Assembly: GCF_001949145.1 (NCBI RefSeq)
Contig: NW_019091356.1
Span: 4,179,211 to 4,243,210 of the forward strand
DNA: 64,000 nt
Source of the DNA: Acanthaster planci
Lineage: Eukaryota > Echinodermata > Asteroidea > Valvatida > Acanthasteridae
Direction of reading: 5' to 3'
Below, piece after piece: positions 48,239-63,600 of this stretch (position 1 is the first letter of the stretch; every line of letters starts with the position of its first letter). Below the pieces are notes generated by a model. That model saw nothing but the letters and a program-made list of their open reading frames with translations, had not been told where the DNA came from and did no database searches. Position numbers and translations under genes: made by a program.

Positions 48239-51200
48239 CATTCCTTTAAATGGCCTTATTGGAACCTATTAGTGTCAGAAGTGGGATAGCCCAAAAGGGG
48301 AAATGCAGCTTTGCAGTTTGTGAAGATACCCTTAAAATTCTGTGAGATTGTCAAAATTCACTCTGTGTTGTTTTCATGTCACCCTGAAAGGACTATCAAC
48401 TGAATTGTCTTCGAAGAGTGTTAACCAGAGGTCCGATTTTCATGATTTGCATCAATGTATTTCTTAAATCTACAAAAAAGGTCTCCCTATAAAGTTACGG
48501 TTACTTCATTATTTAGACCTAGTCACTGAGGTCACAGATTCCGCTTTGTTACTACGTTGTACGTTGCCCTTGTGATTATATTCATCATCAGTTTATATTC
48601 TTGCTTTGTTAAAACCAACAATACTATACGACATGAACTGCTTGCCAGTCGCCGTGTTCCACTTTGCTGCAATGATACATAAAGGGAATGATATCTTCCA
48701 CAGTTCTTGAAAGACTCACCAGTCTTTCACCTGTTGACTTCACCCCTGGTTTCCACGTCGCAGTTAGCAGAAATCTGAAAATATGAGCGAATACAATTTC
48801 ATACATCTATTGCCTTGGACTTATTAATATTTCACTGGTTGGCTGTTATTGAACAATAAATCTTGTGTGATCTTCGTTACATGAGCTGGAATGGAATCAC
48901 CTGTGATCTAACACAACCAGCATAATGACTTTTTTTAGCAGAAGCTGAGTGCTAGAGCGGCAGCAGCAAAAGTAGAGCAGCAAGAGTGGCTGCTCACAGC
49001 AGCAGCATGCATCATCAGCAGCTTGGATCCGATTGGGCAAAAGCTTCTTGGATTGCACCTGGCAAATACACAGGCACAAATTGTTCTGGCGTGCAGTTGA
49101 TCTTCGATCATTCCGGAGTGATCGTCATTCCATGAAAGTACGTGCATCTGTTCCCTACCGTCTTCAGAGTGAGCTGGCAAACATTTAACTTCCTGATCAC
49201 TGGATGAAGGAGCACTGGTATGTTTTTATGCTGTTCAGGAACCAGGGTGCGAGAGCTGATAAGAAGCAATATTGCACTCTGATGTTATTTATCACTGGAA
49301 ATGACTGATGGTCCTGGATAAACACCCTCGTGGCTTTGCAAGAGTGGGCAATTAATCAACCCCATCCATTGCGTCAGACCCCACCATTCGAGGCTTCAGT
49401 TCTCATCTGCTCCAGAACAAACATGCAGACGCATGTTCAATTAAAGATTTCATATGTGGCCTTTTACGTTTGGGACTGACGCCTCTGCTCGAGATCACAA
49501 GAAGTTTTCAGGCATGTGACATCTGTCCCGTCGAGTTAAAATGCCCTTCATTGGACCTGGACAATGCAAATCTAAGTATTGAAAACTGTAAAGATGGATC
49601 ATGCACGTAATAATTACCAGTGCGAAGATTGTACAGCTCAGGTGTCATTAACATAAAATGAGGACTCGAGCAGGTGTTGCAGAAATATTTTGCTTATGCA
49701 TATACAGAGGACTGGACTTGCATCCATTGTTACATGTCTAATGGGGGATTAATTATCTCTTCAATATCGCAGCATTTTATTAAATACTCCGTGAACCTAT
49801 CAAGCTTAAGGGGTTGATGATGCATTCGAATAGACTATTGCCGCCCCATGCAGACATATGTATGTGCCACCTGCTGCGAAGGTTGTAGCCATATGCTTTA
49901 ACTTCGAATTAACTCACCGGGAAATTAACTGAACAAATTGAATCCAATTATGAAAATATTGGTGCTTGAGGCCTTGCTGAACCCTAACAATGCTCAGATA
50001 GCAGTCCGTTCCTGCAATTTCCAAATACTTGGTGTGAATGTGATAGTGACTTCGGTTTTTCATATAATCATTCCATTGTGAATAGTGAGTATTCTTTAGT
50101 GACCATCGATGTAATTTGGATTATTCTTTGTTCATTAGCCGTTAACGATTTTGTTGTACTCTTTTTCCACAAAAAGAGAAAAAGAGCAAAAAAGGTGGAG
50201 AAAAAAAGGAAAACAATTTATCGTTCACATAAAATCATTAATGCACGTCGATGCAAAATATAATAGTATAATACAGCAATTATTAAATTTGCCGAAGAAT
50301 GAATGTGCAGTCATATCAATTTCTAGATGCAGAATACATAATACAAAGCAAGCGTACGATAACAGTCGCCAGAGAATTTATTTGCATCGTCAACGAATGA
50401 GCGGGCTTGTCGCGTAGGCAGTTTACATTGGGTACACGTACTGTGACTTGTTTACCTGGAAACATATGGCGTAGTTTGGAGCAATGGATGAAGCAACTGC
50501 CCCTCAGAGTCATGTCAACACCATCCAATTGGCTGACATTATATATCTTTTTCTTCAAATCCATTATGGGTAGCACCTTTCCGATTATCGCTTTGGTGTA
50601 GCGGTATCGATCCTATAGCAGCTATTCACTTTTTACCAAGCCACAGAATGAGTCTGTCCGTTGGCTAATTCTGTACTATGCTTTTAAATCTTGATTCAGC
50701 CGTGAGATCTGTTTGAATGCAGTCCATGAAATAAAGGCTACAATTTACATCCAAAGAACGATTTAGTGGGAATAGGTAGACCTTGTTGGTCATTTTTAAA
50801 ACAACTTGTTGACTGAGAGGGTTCGTGGAAGCCTGTGGTCGATGATATGGAATTGACTAGAACCTTTTTTAACCATTAATTATTGACACCACGTTCACGC
50901 CAGCCACCTGTGTGTATGCTTTCCCTGTCATCATAGACCGAAACATCTGTGGAGAGTGTTCTTTCTAAGCAACATGTCCCGTAAGCTGAAGCACCCTTGA
51001 CGCTCAAGTCCACGCGTGGTCAGTTCGGTGGAGTTCTACAGTGCCTTCAACTGTTGGCATGATGGATAGATCTCGGCAGTGTTGCGTTGAAGAAACTGCC
51101 CCAAACGAACTAATGTATACTTGGGCAGCTGGAATTAGCTGACGCGTGCTGTATTGAATGACAAGCAGCAGACAGGACCCCGTTGGGGTATGAGTTAATG

Positions 51201-51661
51201 TAGTTGTCAATTAGTGCACGATTCACAGTATTGTTTTCCTAGGGTTCTGGCTTGCCGTTTTGACATTTTCAACACTGCTGCTGGCATTTCACAGGATAGG
51301 ATGTACGCGTAGATTTGTCCATATTATTAAAAAAAAAAGCTGTATCGATTTTATTTCTTCCTTCTAAAGATGTCCAGTCCGTTCAAATTGGTTCATTTCG
51401 TAGTTTAAGCTCGATAATTTGGGGTCCTCTGCAGGCAAGATTTCAGGCTTTTAATTTGCATTTGGCTTTTGTGCTAGGCCTATGTGCCTTAGGTGCACGC
51501 TTTAACTTTACGTCTTATCGTGAATTTCAGCCGTCCATTCTAAAAGTGAAAGCCTTCTGTTAGAAAGTTCTGGTGCAGACGGAAACCTGTCTCAAACAGT
51601 TGAAGAAATGGAGAATTGTCTTTGAAGTTTTAAAAAGTCTTAACACTCACTGAGCTACATG
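48239..51661. other. Intergenic stretch with minor repeats
   Basis: No gene can be supported. A CAG/AGC-rich patch with several degenerate trinucleotide units lies at about 48940-49025. A near-perfect 20-bp palindrome, CGATCA-TTCCGGAG-TGATCG, lies at 49105-49124. A purine-rich tract lies at about 50170-50215. Confidence 0.35.
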
Positions 51662-51677
51662 TGGTATATATATACCA
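51662..51677. repeat. 16-bp perfect palindrome
   Basis: TGGTATATATATACCA is a perfect palindrome that could extrude as a small cruciform or bind a dimeric protein. It contains an (AT)n core and may simply be a short microsatellite flanked by chance complementarity. Confidence 0.6.
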
Positions 51678-54600
51678 TCGCATTATGTTTTCTGATCGGT
51701 TGAGCCACACGGAACAATAAAATTTTGAAAGAAGATTTATCTTGGTATAGTGTGGATAGGTTATAAGGGGGCGTGCCACGGAACGCCTTCAAGTGACATA
51801 CAATCGGGACACACATTTGAGGACTTGTTTTAACAAGATTGCAGGTCATTTTGTGTTTATCATTGAAGTTGATTTATTTGATGTTGTTTTGCTGCTAGGC
51901 AAGTTTACTTCCAAATTCCAGTGCAGACTTTGGAATGAAATATGCGAGCAATGTGGTCGAGTGTTGTACGCATAGCCCAGCTCTTTGGCCGTAAAGATGT
52001 AGTCTGTAGGATCTGTGTAACACTAAGAAAAGTGGATTGACAGGTGCGCCCGGGAAGATTGCGTTATCGCTGAGAATTTGTGAGCCATTTGTGAACTTCT
52101 GTATTCCACCAACTTTGTCCAAATGTTTTCTGGGAAAAGGAAGCTACTCAAACTTAAGTTGCTGACATAGTTTTCAGCATAGTGTTCTTTTAAAACTATG
52201 GGTCTGAAATTAAAAAAGATAAACTGGAAATAATGCAAGCGAGCACTGCGTGAACAAGTCAAACCTCTCGATATTCCCCCCCCCACGATTATGCTATCTC
52301 TGACCATGACCGCTATGGAAACTGCAAATATATACCAGCATTATTAATGCTCTCAGACCTTCTATGTCACCCGCAGCATACTGATGATCATGTTTCCGTA
52401 ATGTAATCTTTGGGAACATTGATACATTACATTTCCGTAAATCGCCCTGGATATATTTACAGCCCATAAAACCACCGGGAGATCTATCCAGTTGAAGGTG
52501 ACCTTAACATCAAAAATGCTTTATACTATCAAATGTCTATTAACGTATTCTTGGATTGACATTGTCCTGTGTTGGCATAAATCCTTGCTCGCAGACAATA
52601 TCTTGTCCAAACAAATTAACCGTGGATGGAAATGTAAGCATGTGGCCAAACAGTGAGATGACTACTTTTTAATCTGCAACAGGATGAAGATGAGTGCTAA
52701 GCGACCGACCAGTTATTTGATCCGTTTGTTGTTCCTCTTTGAGTTTTACCAGGAAGAAAACCGTGGTTACAGGAAGCGGGACCTTTATTAAAGCATGGTC
52801 AGTACAGACTGTTACATCATGTAGTAACATAGTTTCACTTGACTCTACCCTGAAGATTTATGGTGACCAATTTACCTGTCATGTGCAATCTCATGGAAGC
52901 ATCCCATGCCATTAGCCAATCGTCTCAAAGGCTTCTAGGAATCCCTCGTACTAGTCCTTCGCAACCTGACACCGCGCAGTGCAATGCAGTCTGCCACTCA
53001 GCCTGCAAAAGTTAACTCGTCAGGCGTCCAGCTCCCGTCCCGTCAGGCCGTCAGGGAGCGAAATTGAATTAGAGTCACAATCATAGTAAACTCAAATTCT
53101 GGATGCTGAGCAGAGAACAGCACACAGCTGCTAATTGTCATCTGTGAGAGCGATAGACGTGTTAGCTTTTTGCAGAGTACTTATGAAACCAACGCTTTTA
53201 TCAGTACGCGTACTTTGTTTGGGTTCTCCGAGAAGAATGTTGCTAAAAATGAAACACAGTTAGAAGAACATGAACTACGCTTTGTACGGCAGCCACCTTA
53301 CATCATGCTTGAGGCTTCGTTCTTTAAAACTGCACAAATTAAGCCCGAAGAAATGTAATCATCACGTTCAGTAGGTTTTTACTAGAGTCCTCGACCCGCT
53401 GGATGAAAATACTCGTCGGCATCTTGGCTGCATCAAATTCAATATATTATTGTCAAGCGAATTTTTGTCTGCAGTTCCAAAGAAATGTTATTGGTACAGT
53501 TGATAAAAAAATAATGCAATTGTTGATGAAGACACGTATCAATATTGATGACTTCGAAATAGCACTGGTAACCTGATAACCAGAAGTCTGGCATCATACG
53601 ACTTGAAACTGTACTTTTGAACGAGGACTGGTTTCCAGGCTATGGTTACTGGGTATGAATTATGTACTAGCATGATGCCTGGTTGTAATCAGGGATGTGT
53701 GAATATGAACTCTTGTAAATCGAATTGAAATTTAATGGAAAGAGCCCGCACAGCCGGCAGTGATGAATTAATGTTTATAAAGTGGCTTCCTCTTTGTGTC
53801 CGGGTTTGAAACACAATTTGAAATACGCAAGTGATTTCAAGTACTCACCCGTCCTTCACCATACCTGCACAGTTTGATATTAGTTTACTGTTTCATACTT
53901 TTACGACAACACCAGCATCCGGTCGAAGTACATGTACTGTACATTGTCTCTTCAGCCTATGTTACATCATCCTTTCTCCATGGTTACATAGACTGCATTT
54001 TTTGGACCGCGCAGCTATAGCCATAGTTTGGGCCGTGAGCTCCGTGAAATAACCCTTTGTCACTTGTCTTACATTTCAGTTGTTTTCAATTCCTGCCCGT
54101 GTGGACTATGTCTCCATGTTCAGTTGTTGTTTCATCTCTTCTTATTAGGGAAATATATTAGGGAAATAACTTGTAGATGGTTAGGTGGAATGGCGGACGG
54201 TTTCCGTCAGGCCTGCACCATGGCATTTAGAGAAACAAACAAGCCTGTTATTTTTGAACTGCCTTTGAAAACGTGCACCAGGACACGTCTCAACCTCGTG
54301 ACATGGTAATGATGAGGCGAAATCCCCAAAGATGAAAGTCCTATAAATGCCATGAGCGATGGAGCCAATCAGTTAACATTTACGGCCATGTGTTCACCTG
54401 TTGCCATATCTCACTGGCTTTAAGCTTTGAGTCGCATGGCACTCCACAGTTTGTACATGTACAATCGCGCCCTTTATACTCAAAACAACTCGATAATTGC
54501 TGATTACATTAACCTTTATATGTCAAACAGCGTAACACTCTGCATATTGAAGCATACAGAAGTAGGCAAATAAACACGAAAGCACCCGAGTAAGTTATTA

Positions 54601-57600
54601 TTCATCAGGAATTAATGTGGTAGAGAACAATCTCTCGAATTTTGCTTTCCGATTTACCACTGATTTAATTTCCTGTGACATGTTTCACACAAGCAAAACC
54701 AACAGCGCACTGTGCAGTCTCCTCGTTTTTCGCATAGACGTCATTGAAACCTCGTGTCTTGGTGACATGATAAAAATCTGTTTTATAGATTGTTACAGGA
54801 GCATGAAGGAAACTGACAATGTAGAATTTTTGTCAATAGCAGGAAATCAAAGGCCGTGTGTAGTCTGTATGTGTACATCTAAGTTTTAACTCCGTCAAAC
54901 TGATTTTAAAAAACAGATTTCCTAAAAAAAAACAGAGTATACACAAATGGTTGGCATATCAGCTGCGTCCACCAGAAGTAGCACTTCATGCATTGACCCG
55001 TGCAGGCTTTCCTCAGAGCAAGAGATCTTGCCCTCTTGCCTTAGCCACCCCGTACCCATTTCGCATTTCTAGTCGACAGTTGAGATTCTGACACCGTAGC
55101 GCATTACTTCGGAAATCGGGGTTATTTAGAGGGCGCTGAAATTTTCCCATATGATCTGTTTCAGTTACTGGAAGTTTAAAATGATTTTCAAATAAATTTT
55201 AATGAACAATGAATACATGTCTGGGTCAAAAATTCGTAGTTATAGTTGTGTTTCAGACTTACACGATGTACTTTACTGAACAGATGCCATCAGACTTAAC
55301 CAGTTCAGTATTACATAAAGGCAAAGTCTTACAGCAACAAAGCACGCGCGTTTAACGGCTTATGGCTGCGCTGATAGGGCAGACAATCGCGCGCGCGTTC
55401 TGTTCCGGGACGTCCTTCAGGTTGGGCATGCGCTTTCGAAGTGGCTCATTGTGACGGATTTACCGCTCTAACCGAATGGTTGGTTGGAAATGGTAGTACG
55501 AACCGAAGCTGGCTCGATAATTAATGTAGTGCATGTTATGAGCTCATGTTAACTACATTGTAATGTGAATAGAGACACAATCTAGATGGAAAACGATTTC
55601 ATCACGAAGTAAACACGTTCTGTTATTTCATTGATCATACATATTTTTAAACATATAGTCATATTCTTAGTTGAGAGCTTTCTCTTCTCAAACATGACAG
55701 TTTACAGTTTTGTTACGCTGGGGGAAAACATCCTGTTTTACTGAGTTCGTTTGTTTGCTGTACGATTTAACGGTTGATGTATTGGCTAACGATGATGCAT
55801 TGGTTGGTTCACGTCTGTCAGTCTTATACTCATCCGGGTTCTGTCCATTTGTTTTTCGGAACAAGCGATGAGATATTTCATAACTCTTCATTTACCGGCT
55901 ACCTTTTCAAAGCGGCAAACACGCGTGTCATCGGCTCAAAACAAACTCCTAAACCCTAACGAAGTTATATCTTTGAGTACTTCATAAATTAGGTATCTGG
56001 ACGGGCAAATGCGGCTAATGTATTTTTTTTTCATCTGGATGTTTTCTGGCCAAAAATTGGAACAAAAAGGAGAGAGAGAGACGAGAGATGAAAGATGTTA
56101 ATTTGAAAATGCAGAGGTTACAGAGTGAAATCTGTATTTTGTCATTTCTAACGACCACCTGGCGACTAACAGAACGAGACGGGTAGGCTCTCTCTTCTCC
56201 TCCCAGCTGTTTACCGTTGCCCGGCAACTCCAATTTCGGCGCACAGAACGGATCAATGTGAAAATCGAACGTGACAGACGGAGGTACGAATAGCCGCGCG
56301 CGTCCCTGGAAGACATATTCAAGCCGAGCGTGCCTTTTCGAGTCGGCACCCCGAGCAGAACATTTGATAAGTGGGGGGAAAAAGCTGGTTCTGCTTGCAT
56401 GACAGGCTTGGAATTGTCAGTTTTCGTCAGAGCGGGAGAGCTTCATTTTGCGCGTAGGGAACAGCAACAGGAAAGGCTGTCGCCACATTTTCCAGCTGGC
56501 TTGATGGTTGCTGCCATGTATCACTCTAGAGTGTTGAGTGGGTGTGTCATTTTTTCTTCAAACTGCTAATGATGTGTACCAGAAAAGATCTGGTTTAAAG
56601 ATACGTTGGCCTAAAGGCACTGAAGTGGTATTTTTAAATTATTGTGTTGGCATACCAACGGCTTAGTAACGTCTGCAGTGGAATCATTTGGGCCTCACGT
56701 GCTAAAGAGTAATAGAAAACATAACCTTTAGGCTTTCCAAATAAGCCCGACATGCCTAGTTTAATATGCAACAGTGCTAAAAGTGCAAAGGAACTAACCT
56801 TTAAGTGAGCGTTTGATGTGTTTCCCACAGAAAGCATTTCGGATATTTCCTCAATTTCCGCGTGTCACTCACTAAGAACAACCCTGCTTCCTCTTTTAGT
56901 GAACAGTGGTTTGTGGGATTGCAATTCCTGACCACACATTGTTTCAAACCTATAACTTGCAATCTGCTTTAGACCTTTAAGAACGTCTGCTTGAGTGTTT
57001 TGACCGACATCGATCGGTCGTCCCATTTACCTGAGCACCTGCAGTGCAACTCGTACATTTTATTACGCTTCTTATAAAGGCGTATGTTTATAATACACAG
57101 TCTCTTTATTCACCTCGGCCCCTAGGCGTCGGAGATACTAAGACTGATAACCCAATTGTGAAGGAGGGAACCTCCTGATGGTACACTTGCCCTGGGGAGG
57201 GGGTTGATTCGTCTTCGGTGCGAACTTGACATTACACGCGAAGACAAATTTTGATATTAAAATTGAGTAAACTGACATGGGGTATAGGTGTTTGCGCGTC
57301 GGTTCTTAAGGGGATGGTTTACGTCCGACATTGCGCTAAATGCAGCGTTGGTTGATGCCTCTAATGTCTCCTGACCGGAACGGAATTTCTCAGATGGTCT
57401 GAATCTCTCTTCTACAAGTCAGAATGTCTGTTGGACGCATTCGTATCTCCATTCATTTTCCCGCTCCTTCCATCTGTCACTTTGGTGCTGATTTCGGCAA
57501 CTGTCATTATAGTGACCAAGTAGAAATGGTGTCATCACTTTGTCAGAGATACATGAACTGGGGAGGGTGGGGAAATCCCAGGAGATATCCTTGCTATGAT

Positions 57601-60600
57601 AGTCCCTGTCAGTACTTTGCCACCCGTGTGGGATTCCCGACATTGGAAGCGAGCCCGTGAATCAGCTAGAGGATAGGCATTCCACTGCAAACCGGGTTCT
57701 ATTTTTAGTTTGACAGACGTGTCAAGATGAAAGCAGGACATCACGAGGAGCCCCTGCACCGTCAAGGCAGATAGACACTGATTGGTTTGTTGTGTGATTC
57801 TCTGACCGCAGTCTTTGTAAGCACTGATGGATGTCATAAGCCCTAAAACTTCCTTTTTGGTAACCGTATGTATTGTTTTCAAACTGTAAGAAATTCATCT
57901 TCGTGTATATTTTGTAATATTGTTGTAACATCTTCAACTTCTTCGCACGGGCAGACAAAGAAGACCGTTAGATCAGAATGACGTTATCCGCTTGTACTGA
58001 TAGAAGACTACACACGTACGGTACTCTTTCGATTGTATACGTTTGTCATTATGCTATTTCTTTTGAAGTTGTTGTAGTCGAGTAAATTGCGCGAGGATAT
58101 ATTCACAACAACCTTTTTTGTCTTAACTCACAGCCAACATCAACATATCAAAGTGCGCGCATAAACATACACACCGTCTCGATGTTTGGCCTTTTCTCTA
58201 TAAATTCTTTATGCCTACACAGAGTAGTGTGAAAGAGCCAGCTGGTGACCATAAACCAGTTAAAAACACGTCGTTTGTAGCAAGAAGGTATAAAAGTAAA
58301 AAACTATCGAAGCGTGATTGGCTGCGTTCTTCATGATGGTTTATGATGTGTCCCGGTCCGGTTTAGATGCAGTAGGCCTGCCTTTGTTTTGCTCCACTTG
58401 TACAGAGGGCCGGGGATAAATTAATCAGTATAGATGCAATTTTTTTATTCACCGACATTTATTTAGCATTCGATAGGGTTATTGACAGAGACCACCATGC
58501 GCCCATTCACACGAAAAGCACAAACCGTATAGGCATCCTTTGACATTACTGCTAAAGATGCGCGGTCTAGTTAGGTTCTCACGCCTGATTACTTTTTATT
58601 TAGAGAATCTATTTTTTCTTTGATGCAACTCAGACTGATGTGCTTCGCGGCGCGGCTCACAAAGAGCGAACCCATCTGCAGGTAGCTGCGAAAACACCAA
58701 AACATTTTGCAGATGTTCCATTGACATGTAAATGTTCAACGACGAAGTGAGGACACCACGCACGAATTGCTTTTTTTTTTTGAAGAGCAGTTGAAATTGA
58801 TACCCGAAACTGGAGGACGAACACGTTTGCCCCATCCTGAGTTGCATCAACACGCTCACAACCCAGGAAACTCCAGACTTTCTATGACATGATTGCTTTA
58901 ATGTTTAGCCAGGTGTATGTCATATGCCGCGATGGCCATGCGCTGGGCGTGGGTTGAAGACTGTCTGTCGTACGGGTTGACTGGAATAATTTCCTAGAAG
59001 TAACCAGTTTTCTTTTAGAACCTGGGGTCTGCTCTTTTGACGTCACAGACGTGTTTTTCCTGCAAGTGGCTTGCTAAAACTATGGTCTGCCGTCGCTACA
59101 AAAGCAAAAAAACCAAACCAAAACAAAACAAACCAATAATAATAACAAAAAATGCACAAAGTGTTGAAATCCGACGCAGCTGTCGGAACACCAGATAATA
59201 ATACACATATTACCAAATATAAAATGAAAATACAACCTATTTAAACTCAAGGGGACAAACGTCCATTTTGAACGGATTGGAGGTAAAATCGAAAACCGAC
59301 TAAGAAGTGATATTATATTTCTGCAAGCCTTGGCGGCCCATACAAGTTGTAGGCAAAATGAGAGTGGTCCATACTGTTTCACTTTGTTTTCGTTGTTGGC
59401 TAAAATTCTTCTGATTTTGTGTGATAATGCTCATCGCTCATGTAAAAAATGCCCAACTTCTGTACGATTTGGTTTTAGAGCTTTTGAGTGTCCGTGTCTT
59501 TCAGTAATCATTGACTTTTAAATGAAATGGCCAAACAAGTTTAAGACCAATCTTTCAAATACACTTTTGCCATACTGCATTCCGTATCTTATCTGCCACT
59601 TAGGTAGGTATCAGGTGAAGATATTATTTAATCCTTCGGTATAAAAGGCGCCCATTTCTTCTTTGAAAAATCGTAACTTTACATGCTTTCGTGACTGCAT
59701 AGTCCACAGTGTTTCTGACAATTCCTTAATCTCTACTGCCACATGTATGCTATTGAATTGCCTTAGTGCTATTGAAGGTACTCCATCAGCGGTGCATTGT
59801 TCAAATGCTCGTCGCTGCCTAATAGTTTGAGCATCTGACGCTGTCCCCGGTGGAAAGGCAAGGCAGAAAGCTCAAGGTCGTGCCGACAACACTGGATCTG
59901 ACTATTCAAGGAAGGAGGAAATGAAGGAATAATTGAACCCCAGCGACACCAACTTGGCAACAAATGAACCTGTCTGTATTATACCATGGAGGACGCAGCG
60001 TGCTTACTGCTCATGCCCAGTCGGCAATCGTGCTTTGCCATCAGCGTCTGCGCTAAGTCTTGTTTCTCGGCGCGGATATCTCCACGCCCTGACGGCTCTC
60101 GGTGGGAAATTTTGACCTTGGTTTGGGGGATTACATGTAGAGGGGAGAAAGAAACTGTAGGGTATTATGAGACATGTGAGCGCATATGGCACGGAATGCG
60201 CGATCCCTTACGTAGGGTGTTCACGATCCACCAATGGCGTTTACACCTTAACACCTCTGTCACCATTGAGGGCGTACTTGTGCACAATATCATCGGAGGA
60301 TGTTTAGATGTGAGTCCAGGGTATAGCAGCTTTCACGGTAATAAATTCTAGTTTTTCACTTGCACTCCCTCTGCCAGTCCCCATGTGTAAGGTTTTATTT
60401 CGAAGTGGCCTCGCAGAACTCACTATTGCATTGGCTCTCTGTTCAACCAGACCTTGGCGTATTGTTACCACCACCACTCACCTCTCCTTGGCCATGTCTG
60501 CTTAGTAATAAAATGTTACAGCTACCTGTTACTTTTCAATACGACCAACTCAGCCGCGCAAAGAAGAAGGGCCCCCGGTAATTTCTCTCACGCCAAATAG

Positions 60601-63600
60601 CCTGCACATCAGCCAAAGGAGTATGCAGGCTTCTAATTCAGGAAAAGCAATATCCCTTCCACTACTGCCAGCGAGTTACATGCAGAGTTTCCAAACACAA
60701 AAGCTAAATCCATGCGTGCCCTCGTCGTCGTACCAAAGTCATCCATTTCCGCACGATTGGGGTCGTGGAGACGATATCATGTAGAACGTTCTTTAATTAG
60801 AATGTCGCTCCCTTCGCACAACATTTCTGAGCAGTCGAAATTCATTTTAACATTTAATTGAAACTCGAACATCAATATTAAATTTGCAAATTAGGTCAAC
60901 GCAATTCAGGCATGGTACAATTACCCCGTTGCCTACTTGAATCTCTTGGGTCTGCCAATCACCGTCACTCCCTCAGGTATAGAATTTCCTAATTAAAACT
61001 CATTTTAAAAATTCGACTTCTCTTTATACTTATGTGGAGTTTATATTTTCAGCGTTTTAACGACATTCCTTTCACGGCCTGAGACGCTGTATTTTAACTA
61101 CGCAAACCGTCGGTCTCAAGGTGCAGAGGTGATGGAACCACCTCCCACAATTGTTGTCTGAGCGTGAATCGCACGGATCAGCAGGTGCAAGGTACAGAAA
61201 GTCACTGGCTTGACAGGTGGTTTGATGGGGGATCATTTTATCGGGAACACACAACGCATTCGATACTCTGCCTACTAGGAACCATTCCCTGGCATAGGAC
61301 TCTCCTTACATTCAGGGCCGGTGTTGTAGGATATTGTGTCAGCCTTGTGTTCTCTCCAGCCGTTGGGGAGAATGTGTACACTAGGTGTGCGGCGCAGTTA
61401 ATGAATGCTGATCAATAGAGCCGCTTACTATAATTTTAAAATCTGATTTTTTGGTGTACATATAGCTCTAAACGTTACCTCGACTAATTAGCGGTATTTT
61501 CGACCGAGTGTTCTCATTTTTTCGGACCTATATGTATTTGTCTTATTTATAGCTCTTCAATTGAGCCGACCCAGTTTATCGCAGTCTATCTTTTACCAAG
61601 AGACTGATTATTAAAATACGCGCAGTTGTGTGTGTTTTTTTTGTGATTCGGTCCCTCGGACATGATTACTACAGGCAAGTACGTCGCGTCTGAACGGCGC
61701 GCCGGTGCACTCTGAAAGGATAATTATTGAGAACACGAAGGAAATAGGTTGACAGTTTGATTTATGCTTTAATTTGGGAAAAAATGATTCTCTCAGAAAG
61801 AGCCGTGTTACCGATACCTTATTGGAAAACACAAGAATCAATTTCCACTGCCAGAAGTAAAATTGTGTGAGTTTTCTTGTTTGACCTGTTAGCAAATACT
61901 TTACACTAAAGTAATACAAATGGTAAAATATTAATAGAATAAACAAAGATAAACTCTGCACCTTTGTCTTAAAGTATTTGTAACTTTATTTGTAGTAAAA
62001 AAAATCTATTTTAATGGAAAATTTCAAACAATCTACCAGAGTAACTGGAGGGTATGTAATGCTAGGATTATTCAGACTGAGAGGTCAAGCTGATTATTTC
62101 TTCCTCTGAATAATGTGGACGCACTATATTTTCATCGAAATCACGAAATCAATATTTTGTTTCCATGCAGTCATCGCTTCATTAGCCCAATGCGTATCGT
62201 TTCTGGTAGGCTGAAGCATTGAGATAGTACCTCCGCTGTCTTGTAAAACAAAAACTGTCCACTGGTTGAGACACGAAATACGTCCCCTCCGAAGTACATC
62301 ACATTACTGAGGAAAGTACATGTATAAGTCTTTGAGTATATGCCTGCCTGACTTTTGAGTTGTTCAGAGTGAAACTAATTTGAAATGTCATTTTCTCCTT
62401 ACGGCTTTGCCCAAATCTATTGTCATTTGGAGCAGACAATATATCATCATCATCTACACGATCTCACACCGAGACAGTTAGCAAAGGGAAATATCGGCGA
62501 CTTTGTGAGCAGGTGCTAGTGTGATAGCGACGTGATTAAATTGCAGGGCAGCCGAACAAAATCGAGCTAATGGTGAAAATTGTCTCGCCTTTCGGACACG
62601 CTGTGGGAGTATGTGTTTCACAGTCACGTGTGGCTAGTCTAGTGTCTTCAAATTACATGGTTAGATTTGATTGGTTGGATCTGTTTGTTTGAATTGGTTG
62701 AGATTTTTCAGACCCAGCAAGCTGGAGAGTTAATTGGTCAAACGATTTGCACCATTGGGTGGTTTGTGCTGGGCAGCCAAATTTTGTTTGCATGAGACTG
62801 GTAATGCAAAGGGGGTGTAATTTACCAAACGGCAGTCCATAGAGGGACACGAAATGAGCCATCCTAGAATCGACGAGTTATCTGAACACTTGGCCATATT
62901 TTTCTCACTTGTTGGTTTGCGGTCATGTTTTCATACGAACCAGCAACACGCACTACGTGCACATCAGAATGCGAAGCGGTCCATTTTTAGTGAACGATCA
63001 GCCCAACCCACGCAAGCTGTGGGGGACTTTAGCACTTCTTCGGTCATTATATCAGTCCCTGAAACTTGTGTACTGTGACATTCAGAATGGAGGAATCTAT
63101 GTCACTGACCTAGAATGACACGTTTCCATCCTCCTGGAAAGGACAGTGATCGATGATCATTGTACTAAAGCACATACACTTGTATACCGGATGTGAGTAT
63201 GAGGTAGCCATTGTTCAAGAAAACATAATGGTGCATGGGACTTCGGTGATTGTTGACAGAAATCTCTTTGATTATCAAACTGGTTACCAGGAAGTGGTTA
63301 CTATCGTGCAAATACAAACGCATAATGTTAACTGTGTGTATTGTTGATCGATACCGAGAGAGGAGTAATACGAAATTTCATTTGATTCAATTTCTACGTG
63401 TACTGGGCACTGAAAAGGACATGATGTATGTAAGTGACGACAGCCCAGTGGTCATAAAATTTGCAACATTATTAGCCTGTTTGACATTAACCAATTCAGT
63501 GCTTACTCCCGTTTCTGACACGCACCGTAAATTTTAAGCTAGCCAAATGCACAGGAATAACAAAGTGTAACTCTTACAAAATCATGACCAGCTTTTTTTC

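Noticed and set aside
48624-48806. Minus-strand frame with hydrophobic start crossing GTGAGT
   Set aside because: Start context is poor and the signals are at the frequency expected by chance.
59986-60351. 121-codon open frame (+)
   Set aside because: Competing frames on both strands and no recognised domain; a GTGAGT inside it is not supported by any partner exon.
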